Source: Lentzea jiangxiensis (GTDB taxonomy: Bacteria; Actinomycetota; Actinomycetes; Mycobacteriales; Pseudonocardiaceae). Taken from it: 64,000 bases of DNA. Of this stretch, positions 35,886 through 44,981 are shown in pieces (position 1 is the first letter of the stretch; each line of letters opens with the position of its first letter). Both the position numbers and the translations under genes were made by a program. The stretch is from the NCBI RefSeq assembly GCF_900104175.1, contig NZ_FNIX01000004.1, positions 124,001-188,000 on the forward strand, written 5' to 3'. A model generated the notes under the pieces. The model did not search any database. It had not been told where the DNA came from and saw only the letters and a program-made list of their open reading frames with translations.

Positions 35886-37534
35886 GACTCATATCTTCCA
35901 CCCTTCACACGAGGAAACGTGAGAAGGTCGCGGACGTCGGTCTCGTGATCCACCCGCACGGCCGAAGCCAGCCGCCGGTCGTGCGTGACCAGCAGCAACG
36001 TTCCCCCGTACGTGTCGAGCGCCTGTTCCAGCTGCTCGATCGCCGGCAGGTCGAGGTGGTTCGTCGGTTCGTCGAGCACCAAGCAGGTCGTGCCGCGGGC
36101 TTGCAGCAACGCCAAGCCGGCGCGGGTGCGTTCGCCCGGGGAGAGCTCCCGAGCCGGTCTCAGCACGGCGTCCGCGCCGAGCCGGAACTTCGCGAGCAAC
36201 GTGCGCACCTCGACGTCCGGCAGCCCGGTCGCGTCCGCCACGATCCGCAACGCCGGGGAGTCGCTCGCGAACTCGCTCCTGAGCTGGTCGACCTCCCCGA
36301 CCACCACGCCGGGCCCGATCGAGCGGTCGCCGGAGAGCAGCGGGATCCGGCCGAGCAGCGCGCCGAGCAAAGTCGACTTGCCCGACCCGTTCGGCCCGGT
36401 GATCCGCCACCGCTCGCCCGCGCCGATCGTGAGGTCGACCGGCCCGAGCGTCACGTCGCCACGGCGGACGACCGCCTGCCGCAACGTGAACGCGGTGGAG
36501 CTGCCCCGCCCGGCCGACGGCAGGGTGAGCCGCAGCCGCCACGCCTCGCGCGGCTCCTCGACCTCCTCGAGCCTCGCCAGCCGACGGTCCACGAGGGACG
36601 ACTTCGCCGCGAGGTTCTCGGCCGACCGCGTCCGGCCGGCGCGGACGTTCTTGTCCGGTTCGTCCCTGCGCGCCTTCGCGTTCGTGGCCCGCTGCACGCC
36701 CTGCCTCGACCACTCCCTGACCTGCCGGCCGCGCTGCACCAACGAGTCGCGCTTGGCCGCGTAGGAGTCGTACTCCTCCTGCGCACGCCGTTCCGCGTTC
36801 GCCTTCTCCTCGACGTAGGCGTCCCAGCCGCCGCCGAACACGGTGAGGCGGTGCGAGAACTCGTCGAGCTCGGCGATCGCGGTCGTGGTGCGCGCCAGGA
36901 ACTCCCGGTCGTGGCTGACCAGCACGATCGCCCCCTGGTAGCCCCGCACGTGGGACTCCAGCAGGTCGAGACCGTCGGTGTCGAGGTCGTTGGTCGGTTC
37001 GTCGAGCAGCAGCACCTCCGCGCGCGTCAGCAGCACCGCGGCGAGCCGGAGCCGGGCCTGCTGGCCACCGGACAGCTCGTCGGGCGCGCGGCCGTCGAGG
37101 AGGTCCGCGGGCAGCCCGAGGCGATCGCAGACGGCGTTCGCGCGTTCGTCGAAGTCACCGGCACCGATGGCGGTCCAGTGGTCGAGCGCGTCCGGGTAGT
37201 CCTCACCCCCGCCGACGGCCAACGCCCCGGCTTCGCGTTGCAGCCGCTGCTCGGCCTCCGCGACGCCCGTGCGGCGGGCGAGGTGGTCGCGCAACGACTC
37301 CCCACCGACGTGGAGGGTTTCCTGCGTCAGGTGCGCGACGGTCCCGGTGGCCGAGACGGACCCGGACTCGGGTCGCAGCTCACCGGAGAGCAGACGGAGC
37401 AACGTGGACTTGCCGACGCCGTTGGGCGCGATCAGACCGACGCGGTCACCAGGCGAAACATTGAAATCGACCTCCGAGATCACGGTCCTCGGACCGAACG
37501 ACAGCGAAACGCTTCTTGCTGTCAGCACGGACAC
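35882..37534 (-). CDS. ABC-F family ATPase
   Basis: ABC-F proteins act on the ribosome, either as translation factors or as antibiotic-resistance proteins, and have no membrane domain. This one has two ATPase cassettes: Walker A APNGVGKST with signature DELSGGQQARL and Walker B VLLLDEPTNDLD, then GPNGSGKST with RELSPGERTRAGL and CLVLDEPTNHLD. A charged linker of about 90 residues (QEEYDSYAAKRDSLVQRGRQ) joins them. I chose the GTG at 37534; GTG at 37558 or 37528 is possible, since no ribosome-binding site is clear. Resistance versus housekeeping function cannot be decided from sequence. Confidence 0.9.
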   Translation of the reverse strand: MSVLTARSVSLSFGPRTVISEVDFNVSPGDRVGLIAPNGVGKSTLLRLLSGELRPESGSVSATGTVAHLTQETLHVGGESLRDHLARRTGVAEAEQRLQREAGALAVGGGEDYPDALDHWTAIGAGDFDERANAVCDRLGLPADLLDGRAPDELSGGQQARLRLAAVLLTRAEVLLLDEPTNDLDTDGLDLLESHVRGYQGAIVLVSHDREFLARTTTAIAELDEFSHRLTVFGGGWDAYVEEKANAERRAQEEYDSYAAKRDSLVQRGRQVREWSRQGVQRATNAKARRDEPDKNVRAGRTRSAENLAAKSSLVDRRLARLEEVEEPREAWRLRLTLPSAGRGSSTAFTLRQAVVRRGDVTLGPVDLTIGAGERWRITGPNGSGKSTLLGALLGRIPLLSGDRSIGPGVVVGEVDQLRSEFASDSPALRIVADATGLPDVEVRTLLAKFRLGADAVLRPARELSPGERTRAGLALLQARGTTCLVLDEPTNHLDLPAIEQLEQALDTYGGTLLLVTHDRRLASAVRVDHETDVRDLLTFPRVKGGRYES

Positions 37535-37604
37535 GCTTACGACCGTACGGGTCTCCACAACTGGTTAACCGGCCTTGTCTCCGACAAGCCCCCTGCCGCA
37601 CACG

Positions 37605-37640
37605 ACGAGGCCCCCGCTCTGCCCAGAGCGGGGGCCTCGT
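37605..37640 (-). terminator. 16-bp hairpin downstream of fetB-like gene
   Basis: The arms ACGAGGCCCCCGCTCT and AGAGCGGGGGCCTCGT are perfectly complementary around the loop GCCC. It lies 45 bases beyond the stop of the minus-strand permease gene (37685) and upstream of the ABC-F start, so it separates the two transcripts. Confidence 0.85.
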
Positions 37641-37684
37641 CCGTTCCCGAACTGACTGACGCTCCCACCACGAAGCGACGAGAC

Positions 37685-37703
37685 TTAGGTTAGCCTAACT
37701 TCG
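37685..37703. promoter_or_regulatory. IdeR/DtxR iron-box-like palindrome
   Basis: The 19 bases match the iron-box consensus TWAGGTTAGSCTAACCTWA at 16 of 19 positions, with an intact core TTAGGTTAGCCTAAC. It overlaps the last codons and the TAA stop of the fetB-like gene on the minus strand. IdeR/DtxR binds such sites when loaded with Fe2+. Its position, at the end of one gene and 150 bases upstream of abcF, is unusual. Confidence 0.6.
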
Positions 37704-38449
37704 CCTTCTTGGGAAGGCCTCCTGATCAGCCCTCTCGCGATCAGTTCGACGACGGTCGAGACGGCGGCGGCTTCGACGGCCAGCAACGCCAAGAGCACCA
37801 CGATCTGCAGGGCGCCGGCCTGCCAGACGGGCGCCCCGCCCAGCAGCATCCCGACGAACGCGCCCGGGAGGGTGACCAGGCCGACGGTCCTGGTCTGGTC
37901 GAGCGGCGGCACGAGCGCCTCGGCGGCGGGCTGCCGGACGACCAGGCGCACCGCCGTGGACTCCAGGAAGCCCAGCGCGAGCGCCGCCTCGTACTCGCCG
38001 TGCCGCTCCCGGAGGGCGTCGAGGGCCCGGCGCGCCGACAGCGTCGTGGCGGTCATGGCGCCGCCGATCAGGATGCCGCCGACCGGGATCAGCGCGATGC
38101 CCTCGACCGGCAGCAGCCCGATCGCGACGAGCAGCCCGAGCGCGGGAACGGTGCCGACGAGGATCGCCGCCGCCACCCAGACACCCCGGCGGCCGGTCCT
38201 GGTGCGGCGGGCCGACGTCGCCGTCGCCACCACCGCCATGACGACGAGGAACACCCCGGTCAGGCTCAGGTGCGCGAGGACGACGGTGATCACCGCGGAG
38301 ACGGCCGCCAGCTGCAGCACGGCCCTGACGGCGGCCTTGAGGAACGGCTGGGGCTTGGTGAGACCGGTGAACCAGGCGATCGCGCACGCGGCCGTCGTGA
38401 AGACGACGCAGACGATCAGGAGCCGGACCCAGTCGGTTGCCAGGATCAT
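37685..38449 (-). CDS. fetB: FetB-like (UPF0014) membrane permease
   Basis: This 254-residue membrane protein belongs to the UPF0014/YbbM family. Family landmarks include AVRAVLQLAAVSAVI, IPVGGILIGGAMTATTL, the coupling region ALGFLESTAVRLVVRQPAAEAL and the strongly conserved PPLDQTRTVGLVTLPGAFVGMLLGG (first and last parts of one segment). In E. coli FetB works with the ATPase FetA to export iron and counter oxidative stress. No fetA-type ATPase gene lies next to it; abcF is of another class. The iron-box-like site at its 3' end fits an iron connection. Confidence 0.85.
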   Translation of the reverse strand: MILATDWVRLLIVCVVFTTAACAIAWFTGLTKPQPFLKAAVRAVLQLAAVSAVITVVLAHLSLTGVFLVVMAVVATATSARRTRTGRRGVWVAAAILVGTVPALGLLVAIGLLPVEGIALIPVGGILIGGAMTATTLSARRALDALRERHGEYEAALALGFLESTAVRLVVRQPAAEALVPPLDQTRTVGLVTLPGAFVGMLLGGAPVWQAGALQIVVLLALLAVEAAAVSTVVELIARGLIRRPSQEGEVRLT

Positions 38450-38455
38450 GTGCGG

Positions 38456-38722
38456 CTACGCGCCGTCGAGACCCTGCTGGGCGGTGCGTGACCCTCGCCT
38501 CGCCGCGCGACGTTGCCAGTAGAAGACTCCGTACCCGATGATCCCGAGCAGACCGCCGGACAGCGTTGTCCAGAGCAGCGTGCTGTTCGAGCGGTCGACG
38601 ACCAGGACGACCAGGAACCCGAGGAACCACAGCGCGGTTCCGCCCAGCACCACCGGCACGGGGTCTGCCAGCCTGTGCGGCAACGGCGGCGGGTGCGGCA
38701 GGGTGGAGTCGCGTTCGGACAC
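38456..38722 (-). CDS. DUF2530-like small membrane protein
   Basis: This 88-residue protein has two helices (LGGTALWFLGFLVVLVV and LLWTTLSGGLLGIIGYGVFYW) and a basic C-terminus (RRAARRGSRTAQQG). The proline-rich N-terminus PPPLPHRLADPVPVV resembles DUF2530 proteins, which in M. tuberculosis also lie near the MarR gene. The GTG at 38722 was chosen, since longer frames run into the divergent purine permease gene. It sits 6 bases upstream of fetB. Confidence 0.75.
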   Translation of the reverse strand: MSERDSTLPHPPPLPHRLADPVPVVLGGTALWFLGFLVVLVVDRSNSTLLWTTLSGGLLGIIGYGVFYWQRRAARRGSRTAQQGLDGA

Positions 38723-38738
38723 ATCGTTAGGAGACCAG

Positions 38739-40172
38739 ATGCTGGACGGGTTCTTCAAGATTTCCGAGCGCGGGTCGACCGTGGCGCGCGAAGTCCGCGG
38801 CGGTGTCGTGACCTTCTTCACGATGGCCTACATCGTCGTGCTGAACCCGCTGATCATCGGCAGCTTCGCGCCGACGGGCCCCGGAGCGCACCCGGACGTG
38901 CTCGGCAACATCCTCCCGGTCGGTCAGGTCGCCGCCGTGACGGCGCTGGTCGCCGGCGTGATGACCATCCTCTTCGGACTGATCGCGAACTACCCGTTCG
39001 CGCTGGCCACCGGGCTCGGCATCAACTCGTTCGTCGCGGTCTCCGTGGCGGCCAAGGTCTCCTGGCCGGAGGCGATGGGCCTCGTCCTGGTCAACGGCCT
39101 CGTCGTGCTGCTGCTGGTCGTCACGGGCGTGCGGACCGCGGTGTTCAACGCCGTGCCGAACGAGCTGAAGGCGGCGATCGCCGTCGGCATCGGCCTCTTC
39201 ATCACGTTCATCGGCCTGGTCGACGCCGGTTTCGTCCGCCGCCTGCCCGACGCCGCCAACACCACCGTGCCGGTCGGCCTCGGCATCAACGGCTCGATCG
39301 CGAGCTGGCCGACCCTCGTCTTCGTCGTCGGACTCGTCGTCACCGGCGTGCTGTTCGCGCGCAGGGTCAAGGGCGCGATCCTCATCGGCATCGTCGCCAC
39401 GGCGATCTTCGCGATCGTCCTGGAGGCGATCGTGAAGGCGGGCCCGTCCGCCGGCGTCAACGCCAAGGGCTGGAACCTCGGCTACCCCGCGCTCCCCGAC
39501 CAGGTCTTCGGCGTCCCGGACCTCTCGCTGCTCGGCGACGTGTCGTTCGGCGCCTGGACGAGGCTCCCGGCCCTGGCCGCGGCGCTGATCGTCTTCACGC
39601 TGGTGCTCACCGACTTCTTCGACACCGTCGGCACCATGACCGGCCTCGGCAAGGAAGCGGACCTGATCAAGGAGGACGGCCAGCTCCCCGACGTGAGCAA
39701 GGCCCTGTTCGTCGACGGCCTGGGCGCCGTCGCGGGCGGCGCGGCCTCCAGCTCGTCCAACACCGTCTACATCGAGTCGGCCTCCGGCATCGCCGAGGGC
39801 GCGAGGACGGGCCTCGCCAACGTCGTGACGGGCGTCCTGTTCCTGCTGGCGATGTTCTTCACCCCGCTCTACGAGGTCGTCCCGATCGAGGCCGCCGCCC
39901 CCGCACTGGTGATCGTCGGCGCGCTGATGATGATGCAGATCCGCGAGATCGACTTCACGGACTTCACCATCGCCCTGCCCGCGTTCCTGACGATCGTGGT
40001 CATGCCGTTCACCTACTCGATCGCGAACGGCATCGGCGCGGGCTTCGTCAGCTACGTGCTGCTCAAGGCCCTGACCGGCAAGGCCCGCGAAGTCCACGCG
40101 CTGATGTGGGTCGTGGCGGCCGCTTTCGTCGTCTACTTCTCGCTGGGACCGATCCAGGGCCTGCTGGCCTGA
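38739..40172 (+). CDS. NCS2 purine permease (AzgA/PbuG-like)
   Basis: This inner-membrane nucleobase:proton symporter is of the hypoxanthine/guanine/adenine branch. It has 477 residues with about 13-14 helices. Conserved landmarks are MAYIVVLNP in helix 1, ATGLGINSFVA, FTLVLTDFFDTVGTMTGLG, and GGAASSSSNTVYIESASGIAEGARTG, the substrate-binding half-helix region. AGGAGA precedes the ATG at 38739. It is divergent from the DUF2530-like gene with only 16 bases between the starts. Confidence 0.94.
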   Translation: MLDGFFKISERGSTVAREVRGGVVTFFTMAYIVVLNPLIIGSFAPTGPGAHPDVLGNILPVGQVAAVTALVAGVMTILFGLIANYPFALATGLGINSFVAVSVAAKVSWPEAMGLVLVNGLVVLLLVVTGVRTAVFNAVPNELKAAIAVGIGLFITFIGLVDAGFVRRLPDAANTTVPVGLGINGSIASWPTLVFVVGLVVTGVLFARRVKGAILIGIVATAIFAIVLEAIVKAGPSAGVNAKGWNLGYPALPDQVFGVPDLSLLGDVSFGAWTRLPALAAALIVFTLVLTDFFDTVGTMTGLGKEADLIKEDGQLPDVSKALFVDGLGAVAGGAASSSSNTVYIESASGIAEGARTGLANVVTGVLFLLAMFFTPLYEVVPIEAAAPALVIVGALMMMQIREIDFTDFTIALPAFLTIVVMPFTYSIANGIGAGFVSYVLLKALTGKAREVHALMWVVAAAFVVYFSLGPIQGLLA

Positions 40173-40200
40173 CCTTTCGGCAGGAAACTATTTCGTGAGG

Positions 40201-40206
40201 TATGCT
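40201..40206 (+). promoter_or_regulatory. -10 element of a leaderless marR transcript
   Basis: TATGCT is followed by six bases and the GTG at 40213, putting its last T at -7 relative to that codon. This spacing is diagnostic for leaderless actinobacterial messages and sets the marR start. Confidence 0.65.
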
Positions 40207-40212
40207 AACTAC

Positions 40213-40638
40213 GTGGCGCCCGATCAGCACGGACTGGCGAGCAGGCTGAGGCTTGCCGTCGTTCGCCTCAACCGCCGCCTGCGAGCACAGCGCACCAACT
40301 CGGCGGTGTCGCTCACGCAGGTGTCAGCGCTGTCCACACTGCACAAGTGCGGCCCCCTGACCCCCGGCGAACTGGCGGCGAAGGAAGGCGTGCAACCGCC
40401 GTCCATGACGCGCGTGATAGCAGCCTTGGAGGAGTTCGGCTTCGCGACGAGGAGCCCGCACCCCACCGACGGCCGTCAAGCGATCGTCGAGCTGACCGGC
40501 GAAGGCTCGTCGTACCTGCAGGACGAGATCACGGCGCGCGAAGCGTGGCTGGACAAGAGGCTGGCCGAGCTGGACCCGGAAGAGCGGGAACTGCTCGCGC
40601 GGGCCGCCGAAATCATCGACAGGATGGCGGGGCAGTAA
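40213..40638 (+). CDS. MarR-family regulator (Rv0880-like)
   Basis: This is a 141-residue winged-helix regulator with the recognition region LTPGELAAKEGVQPPSMTRVIAALEEFG and the wing RSPHPTDGRQAIVELT. The GTG at 40213 is chosen over one at 40195 because of the leaderless promoter spacing and because the N-terminus then aligns with M. tuberculosis Rv0880 as I recall it (both reach LAS at residues 8-10). The gene ends 4 bases before an MFS transporter, which it probably regulates. Confidence 0.92.
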   Translation: MAPDQHGLASRLRLAVVRLNRRLRAQRTNSAVSLTQVSALSTLHKCGPLTPGELAAKEGVQPPSMTRVIAALEEFGFATRSPHPTDGRQAIVELTGEGSSYLQDEITAREAWLDKRLAELDPEERELLARAAEIIDRMAGQ

Positions 40639-40642
40639 GGAC

Positions 40643-41962
40643 GTGTCGGGTTACGCGGGTGGTGGAGCGGACAGTTCGCCACCTCGCCCTACCCGGATGT
40701 TCGGATCGTTGGGCATTCACAACTACCGCCTCTACGCCTCCGGTCAGATCATCTCGCTCGTCGGTGTCTGGATGCAGCGCGTGGCCCAGGACTGGCTCGT
40801 CCTGGAGCTCTCCAACGGCTCCCCCATGGCCCTGGGCATCGCCGCCTCGCTCCAGTTCCTCCCGGTCCTGCTGCTCTCGATGTGGGGCGGCGTCCTCGCC
40901 GACCGCATGGACAAGCGCAAACTCCTGCTGTGGCTGGAATCGGCCCTGGGCCTCTGCGCCCTGGCCCTCGGCCTGCTGGACGTCACCGGCGTCGTGGAGC
41001 TGTGGCACGTCTACCTGCTCTGCCTGCTGCTGGGCGCGTTCTCGGCGGTGGAAACCCCGGTGCGCCAGTCGTTCGTCGTCGAGATGGTCGGCCGCGACTC
41101 CCTGACCAACGCCGTCGCGATCAACTCGATGATGTTCAACCTGGCCCGCATCATCGGCCCGGCCATCGCGGGCGTGACCATCGTGGCCATCGGCACCGGC
41201 TGGGTCTTCCTGGCCAACGCCATCAGCTTCGTCGGCGTGGTGGGCGGCATCTGGCTGATGCGCACGTCCCAGCTGCTGCGCTCGGACCCGGTACCGCGCG
41301 AAAAGGGCCAGCTGCTCTCCGGCCTGCGCTACGTACGAAGCCGCCCGGACCTGCTGACCGTCATGCTGCTGGTGTTCTTCATCGCCACCTTCGGCATGAA
41401 CTTCTACATGACCCTCGCGATCGTGGCCCGCAACGTCTTCGGCGGCGACGCGGACGCCTACGGCCTCCTCTCCACGCTGATCGCCGTGGGCACCCTCGCC
41501 GGCGCAGCGCTGGCAGCACGCCGCAAGACACCGCGCATGACCGTCTTCATCGGCTCCGGCATCGTCTTCGGCCTGCTGGAGATCATCTCCGGCCTGATGC
41601 CGACAATGCTGCTCACGGGCCTGATGATGATCCCGGTGGGCGTGGCGATGATGACGTTCACCACGACCGCCAACGCCACCATCCAGCTGGCGGTGGAACC
41701 GGAGATGCGCGGCCGGGTCATGGGCATCTACATGCTGGTCTTCCTGGGCGGCAACCCGGTGGGCGGCCCGCTGATGGGCTGGCTGGGCGAGATCAACGGC
41801 CGAGCCCCGATCATCATCGGCGGAGCGGTGTCGATGGTCGTGACGATCACCGCGTGGATCATCCTGATGAGGCGCGGAGACATCGCGAAACCCCGCCTGC
41901 GCCGCAGGAAGCAGGCCGAGGCGGGGTCGGCGCCGCAGGAACGGGCGGAGTTACCCGGCTAG
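40643..41962 (+). CDS. MFS transporter
   Basis: This is a 439-residue major facilitator protein with about 12 helices. The motif GGVLADRMDKRKLLL in loop 2-3 and FSAVETPVRQSFVVEMVG after helix 4 place it in the EntS/MFS_3-like exporter group. It has a basic C-terminal tail. The GTG start has AAGGA just upstream and lies 4 bases after marR, so the pair forms an operon of regulator plus efflux pump. The substrate is unknown. Confidence 0.92.
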   Translation: MSGYAGGGADSSPPRPTRMFGSLGIHNYRLYASGQIISLVGVWMQRVAQDWLVLELSNGSPMALGIAASLQFLPVLLLSMWGGVLADRMDKRKLLLWLESALGLCALALGLLDVTGVVELWHVYLLCLLLGAFSAVETPVRQSFVVEMVGRDSLTNAVAINSMMFNLARIIGPAIAGVTIVAIGTGWVFLANAISFVGVVGGIWLMRTSQLLRSDPVPREKGQLLSGLRYVRSRPDLLTVMLLVFFIATFGMNFYMTLAIVARNVFGGDADAYGLLSTLIAVGTLAGAALAARRKTPRMTVFIGSGIVFGLLEIISGLMPTMLLTGLMMIPVGVAMMTFTTTANATIQLAVEPEMRGRVMGIYMLVFLGGNPVGGPLMGWLGEINGRAPIIIGGAVSMVVTITAWIILMRRGDIAKPRLRRRKQAEAGSAPQERAELPG

Positions 41963-42148
41963 CCGCGCGCAACGCCGCCTGACCTAGTGCGATGCCGAGG
42001 GCAAACCGCCCCGCACGCGATGCCGAAAGCGAGCCGTCCTGAGCAGACGCTCCCGGCGGTGGGGTCCCATCACGAGTCGCGCCACAGCTCTCGCTGCACC
42101 CACGCCGACACGCACGCCGACGCAAGCTCACGCAGTCGTCCCCCACTC

Positions 42149-42190
42149 TCGGGACCCCTCGCGACACAACCTGCTCAGAGGGTCTGACAG
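42149..42190. repeat. dispersed ~42-base element, copy 2
   Basis: It aligns with 7308-7348 at 34 of 42 positions. The 3' part CTCAGAGGGTCTGACAG contains the stem TCAGA/TCTGA. It lies 17 bases beyond the stop of the Hsp90-like gene, in a convergent gap that holds no other feature. Confidence 0.6.
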
Positions 42191-42206
42191 CAACCGGACC
42201 CGACGG

Positions 42207-44981
42207 TCACCCCAGCAGCGTCGCAGCGGTCGGATCACCGATCAAAGCCGCGAACGTGTGCCGATCCGCCCACCGCCCGCAAACCCAGGCGAGGGCCCGA
42301 GCCAGCCCCTCAGGCGTGTCGGCGGCGTGGGGGACCCCGTCAGCCATCCACCACTCGACCCGCTGCCCGTCCACGAACAACGAGTCGTGCACCACCACGA
42401 CACCGTCGGGCAGCGCGACCTCGAGCAGCTCGCAGGCCATCCGGACGGCTCCGAGATCGGCCCAGGCGACCACCGACCCGACGTGGTCCGGCGATCCGTC
42501 GAACTCCTCCGACGCCAGCGCCAGGTCCAGCAGGTCCGCCAGTTCCTCGGACCCGTCGGCCAGCAACACCCGGGACGCGGGGACGACTCCCAGCAACCAG
42601 GGGTGGTCGAGCACCACGACGTCGTCCGCGGCCACGACCTCGCCGCTCAGCACGCGAACCCGCTCGGGCGGGGCGAAATCCCCCTCGGGCAGTGCCGCGT
42701 AGGCCCGCAGCACGACAGCGTCGGCGATGGCGCGCTCTGCGTCGCCGAGCCGGTCGAGCACGAACTCGGCGTCGTCGTCGTCGACGATCTCCAACGACGA
42801 CCGGACGCCGGCGGCCCGCAGGACGTGCTCCGGCAGCTCGACATCGGGCACGACGTCGAACAGCCCGTCCAGCAACGAGGCATCGGGCAGCCGGAAGGAG
42901 CGCGGCGGCAGCCCGGCCAGGGACGCGTAGCGGGCGATCCACCAGCCCGTGTACCCGTCCGGCTCGGTGACGGCCCGCCAGGTGACCGGGTCGGCGGCCA
43001 GCACCCTCAGCGCGGCGGGCCAGTCGGTGACCAGGTCCAGGTCCCGGACGGCCACGACCCGCCGGGGCTCGTCGACGGAGGAGGACCACCAGGCGGACTC
43101 GTCGGCCAGGTCGTGGTCGGGTCCCGACGGCTCGTCGTCGACCACCAGCGAAAACCCGTCCACCACGCCGATCGCGACCAGCGCGGACCGCGGGTAGGCC
43201 TCGGCGACCTCCTTGGACAGCAGCGGGAACGCGTCCGGCTCCAGGACCCCGACCAGCGCGGAGTCCGGCAGCAGCAGCTCGTCGGCCCGGTGCCACTCGC
43301 CGGAGGCGTCCGGCAGCGCCAGGGCGCCGAGCCAGGGCTCCTCACCGGCTCGCACGCCGGCCAGGTCGACCAGCCGCAGCACGGTCTCGGCGAGATCGGC
43401 GCCGTCGAGCCCGGCCTCGGCGTCCTCCACGGACCGGGCCACGTTCTCGCGCAGCGAGGGATCGGCGAGCAGTTCGGAGGCCCCGGCCTCGACCGCGCCC
43501 AGCCGCACGAGCAACGGGTGCACCGCGTCCGGGTGCACGACGCGCAGGCCGGGCAGCGGCTCGTCGGCGATCAGGGTCGTGCGCGGCCCGGTGACCACAC
43601 GACCGTCGGCCAGCGGCACGGGCAGCGACGCCAGCGCCTCGCGGACGTCCGGGTCCACCTCGGCCAGCGGCTCGAAAGCGGCGTAGACGTCACGCCACCA
43701 GCCGGGGTCGCCGGACACGCCGGCGAGCGCCGCGACGACCTCGGCCGTCGACACGCGCGGAACTTCCAGAGCCGCCAACGCCTTCGCGTGCGCGGGAGCC
43801 GACAGCTCGGCGTCGAGCAAGCCCGGCAGCGCGTCCTCGACGAGGTCGACCAGTTCCTCGGAGCCGACGTCGAGGACGCGGGCCCTGGCCGGCTCGATCC
43901 ACTCGCCGGAAGCGAGCGGCAGCCAGGCGGAGGCGCGCAGCGAGCGCAGCACGGCGGTGCGCAGGCGGTCGTCCACTTCGGACAGCGGGAAGCCGGGCAG
44001 CGGCACCAGGGAGGTCCGCTCGACGGCGGGCACGCGGGCGACGAGGGCCGGGTAGGCGGCCGCGGCGGCGTCGAGCACCGACCACGCGGCCGGGCCGGGC
44101 AGGATGCGGCGGCGCGAGGGCTCGACCGGCAGCGTGGCGATCAGGCGGGCCGGCAGCGACAGGCGCTCGTCGGTCGGGGTCGGCGCGTGCAGCACGTCCT
44201 CGCCCAGCGGCTCGTCCAGCGGGTACGCCCACGAGACGGTCCACTGCGGACGGTGTTCGACGCCGACGACCAGCTCGTCGGGCAGTTCGCCGACGGTGCG
44301 CTCGACCAGCCAGCGCGCCGAGCCGACGGTGACCACGCCGTCCGCGGTGACGAAGCGCTCCCACGACCGGGAGCCGATCTCGACCCGGCGCAGGCCCGGC
44401 AGCGCGAGCAGGAGGTCGGGGACCTCGGCGGCGAGGTCGTCCAGGGAGAGGTCGACCTTCAGCGGCAGGCGGACCTCGGTCGTGAAACCGGAGGGCACCT
44501 CCTCGGCGCAGGGCCACACCAGGCGCAGCACCGGCACGTCGCCGCCGCGTTCGGAGGCCAGCTCCGGCACCTCGGCACGGGTCCGGTCGGCGGAGAACTC
44601 GACGCCACCGGACGTCGACACCACGCGCGGTGCGTCGGAGACGGCCAGCACGGCCGCGAAGCCGACACCGAACTGACCGACCCCGGACTCCTTCGCGGAC
44701 GCCCGCAGCGACGCCAGGGCGGCGACGCCCGCGGCGGTCAGGGGCGCGCCCGTGTTCGCCGCGCGCAGCTCCCCGTCGACGAGGGTGATCCGCAGCACAC
44801 CGGGCTCGGCGCCGGCCGCGTCGGCGGCGTTCTGGGCGAGCTCGACCAGCAGCCGGTCGCGGTAGCCGCCCAGGCGGAGGTCTTCCTCGGCGTTCGCGTC
44901 CTCGCGGAACCGGGTGGGCGAACCGCGCCACGCCGCGAGGACCGAGGTGCGCAGGGCCTCGGTGCCGAACGGGTCCGTCAC
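42207..44981 (-). CDS. Hsp90/sacsin-like GHKL ATPase protein
   Basis: This large 924-residue soluble protein has only its N-terminus recognisable. The GHKL fold has the N-box LLVELAQNAADAAG (Glu and Asn for Mg-ATP) and the G-box GVGQFGVGFAAVLAVSD, as in sacsin N-terminal domains and Hsp90. The remaining roughly 650 residues are acidic, with repeated leucine/valine-rich helical blocks that may be internal repeats. Annotators often call such proteins 'molecular chaperone Hsp90' or 'sacsin N-terminal ATP-binding-like'. Its GTG overlaps the DUF3027 stop (GTGA), so the two are co-translated. A chaperone-like role is inference. Confidence 0.85.
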   Translation of the reverse strand: MTDPFGTEALRTSVLAAWRGSPTRFREDANAEEDLRLGGYRDRLLVELAQNAADAAGAEPGVLRITLVDGELRAANTGAPLTAAGVAALASLRASAKESGVGQFGVGFAAVLAVSDAPRVVSTSGGVEFSADRTRAEVPELASERGGDVPVLRLVWPCAEEVPSGFTTEVRLPLKVDLSLDDLAAEVPDLLLALPGLRRVEIGSRSWERFVTADGVVTVGSARWLVERTVGELPDELVVGVEHRPQWTVSWAYPLDEPLGEDVLHAPTPTDERLSLPARLIATLPVEPSRRRILPGPAAWSVLDAAAAAYPALVARVPAVERTSLVPLPGFPLSEVDDRLRTAVLRSLRASAWLPLASGEWIEPARARVLDVGSEELVDLVEDALPGLLDAELSAPAHAKALAALEVPRVSTAEVVAALAGVSGDPGWWRDVYAAFEPLAEVDPDVREALASLPVPLADGRVVTGPRTTLIADEPLPGLRVVHPDAVHPLLVRLGAVEAGASELLADPSLRENVARSVEDAEAGLDGADLAETVLRLVDLAGVRAGEEPWLGALALPDASGEWHRADELLLPDSALVGVLEPDAFPLLSKEVAEAYPRSALVAIGVVDGFSLVVDDEPSGPDHDLADESAWWSSSVDEPRRVVAVRDLDLVTDWPAALRVLAADPVTWRAVTEPDGYTGWWIARYASLAGLPPRSFRLPDASLLDGLFDVVPDVELPEHVLRAAGVRSSLEIVDDDDAEFVLDRLGDAERAIADAVVLRAYAALPEGDFAPPERVRVLSGEVVAADDVVVLDHPWLLGVVPASRVLLADGSEELADLLDLALASEEFDGSPDHVGSVVAWADLGAVRMACELLEVALPDGVVVVHDSLFVDGQRVEWWMADGVPHAADTPEGLARALAWVCGRWADRHTFAALIGDPTAATLLG

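Noticed and set aside
35882..37534. ABC-F gene as a definite antibiotic-resistance determinant
   Set aside because: Resistance and housekeeping ABC-F proteins share these motifs, and no biosynthetic cluster is adjacent.
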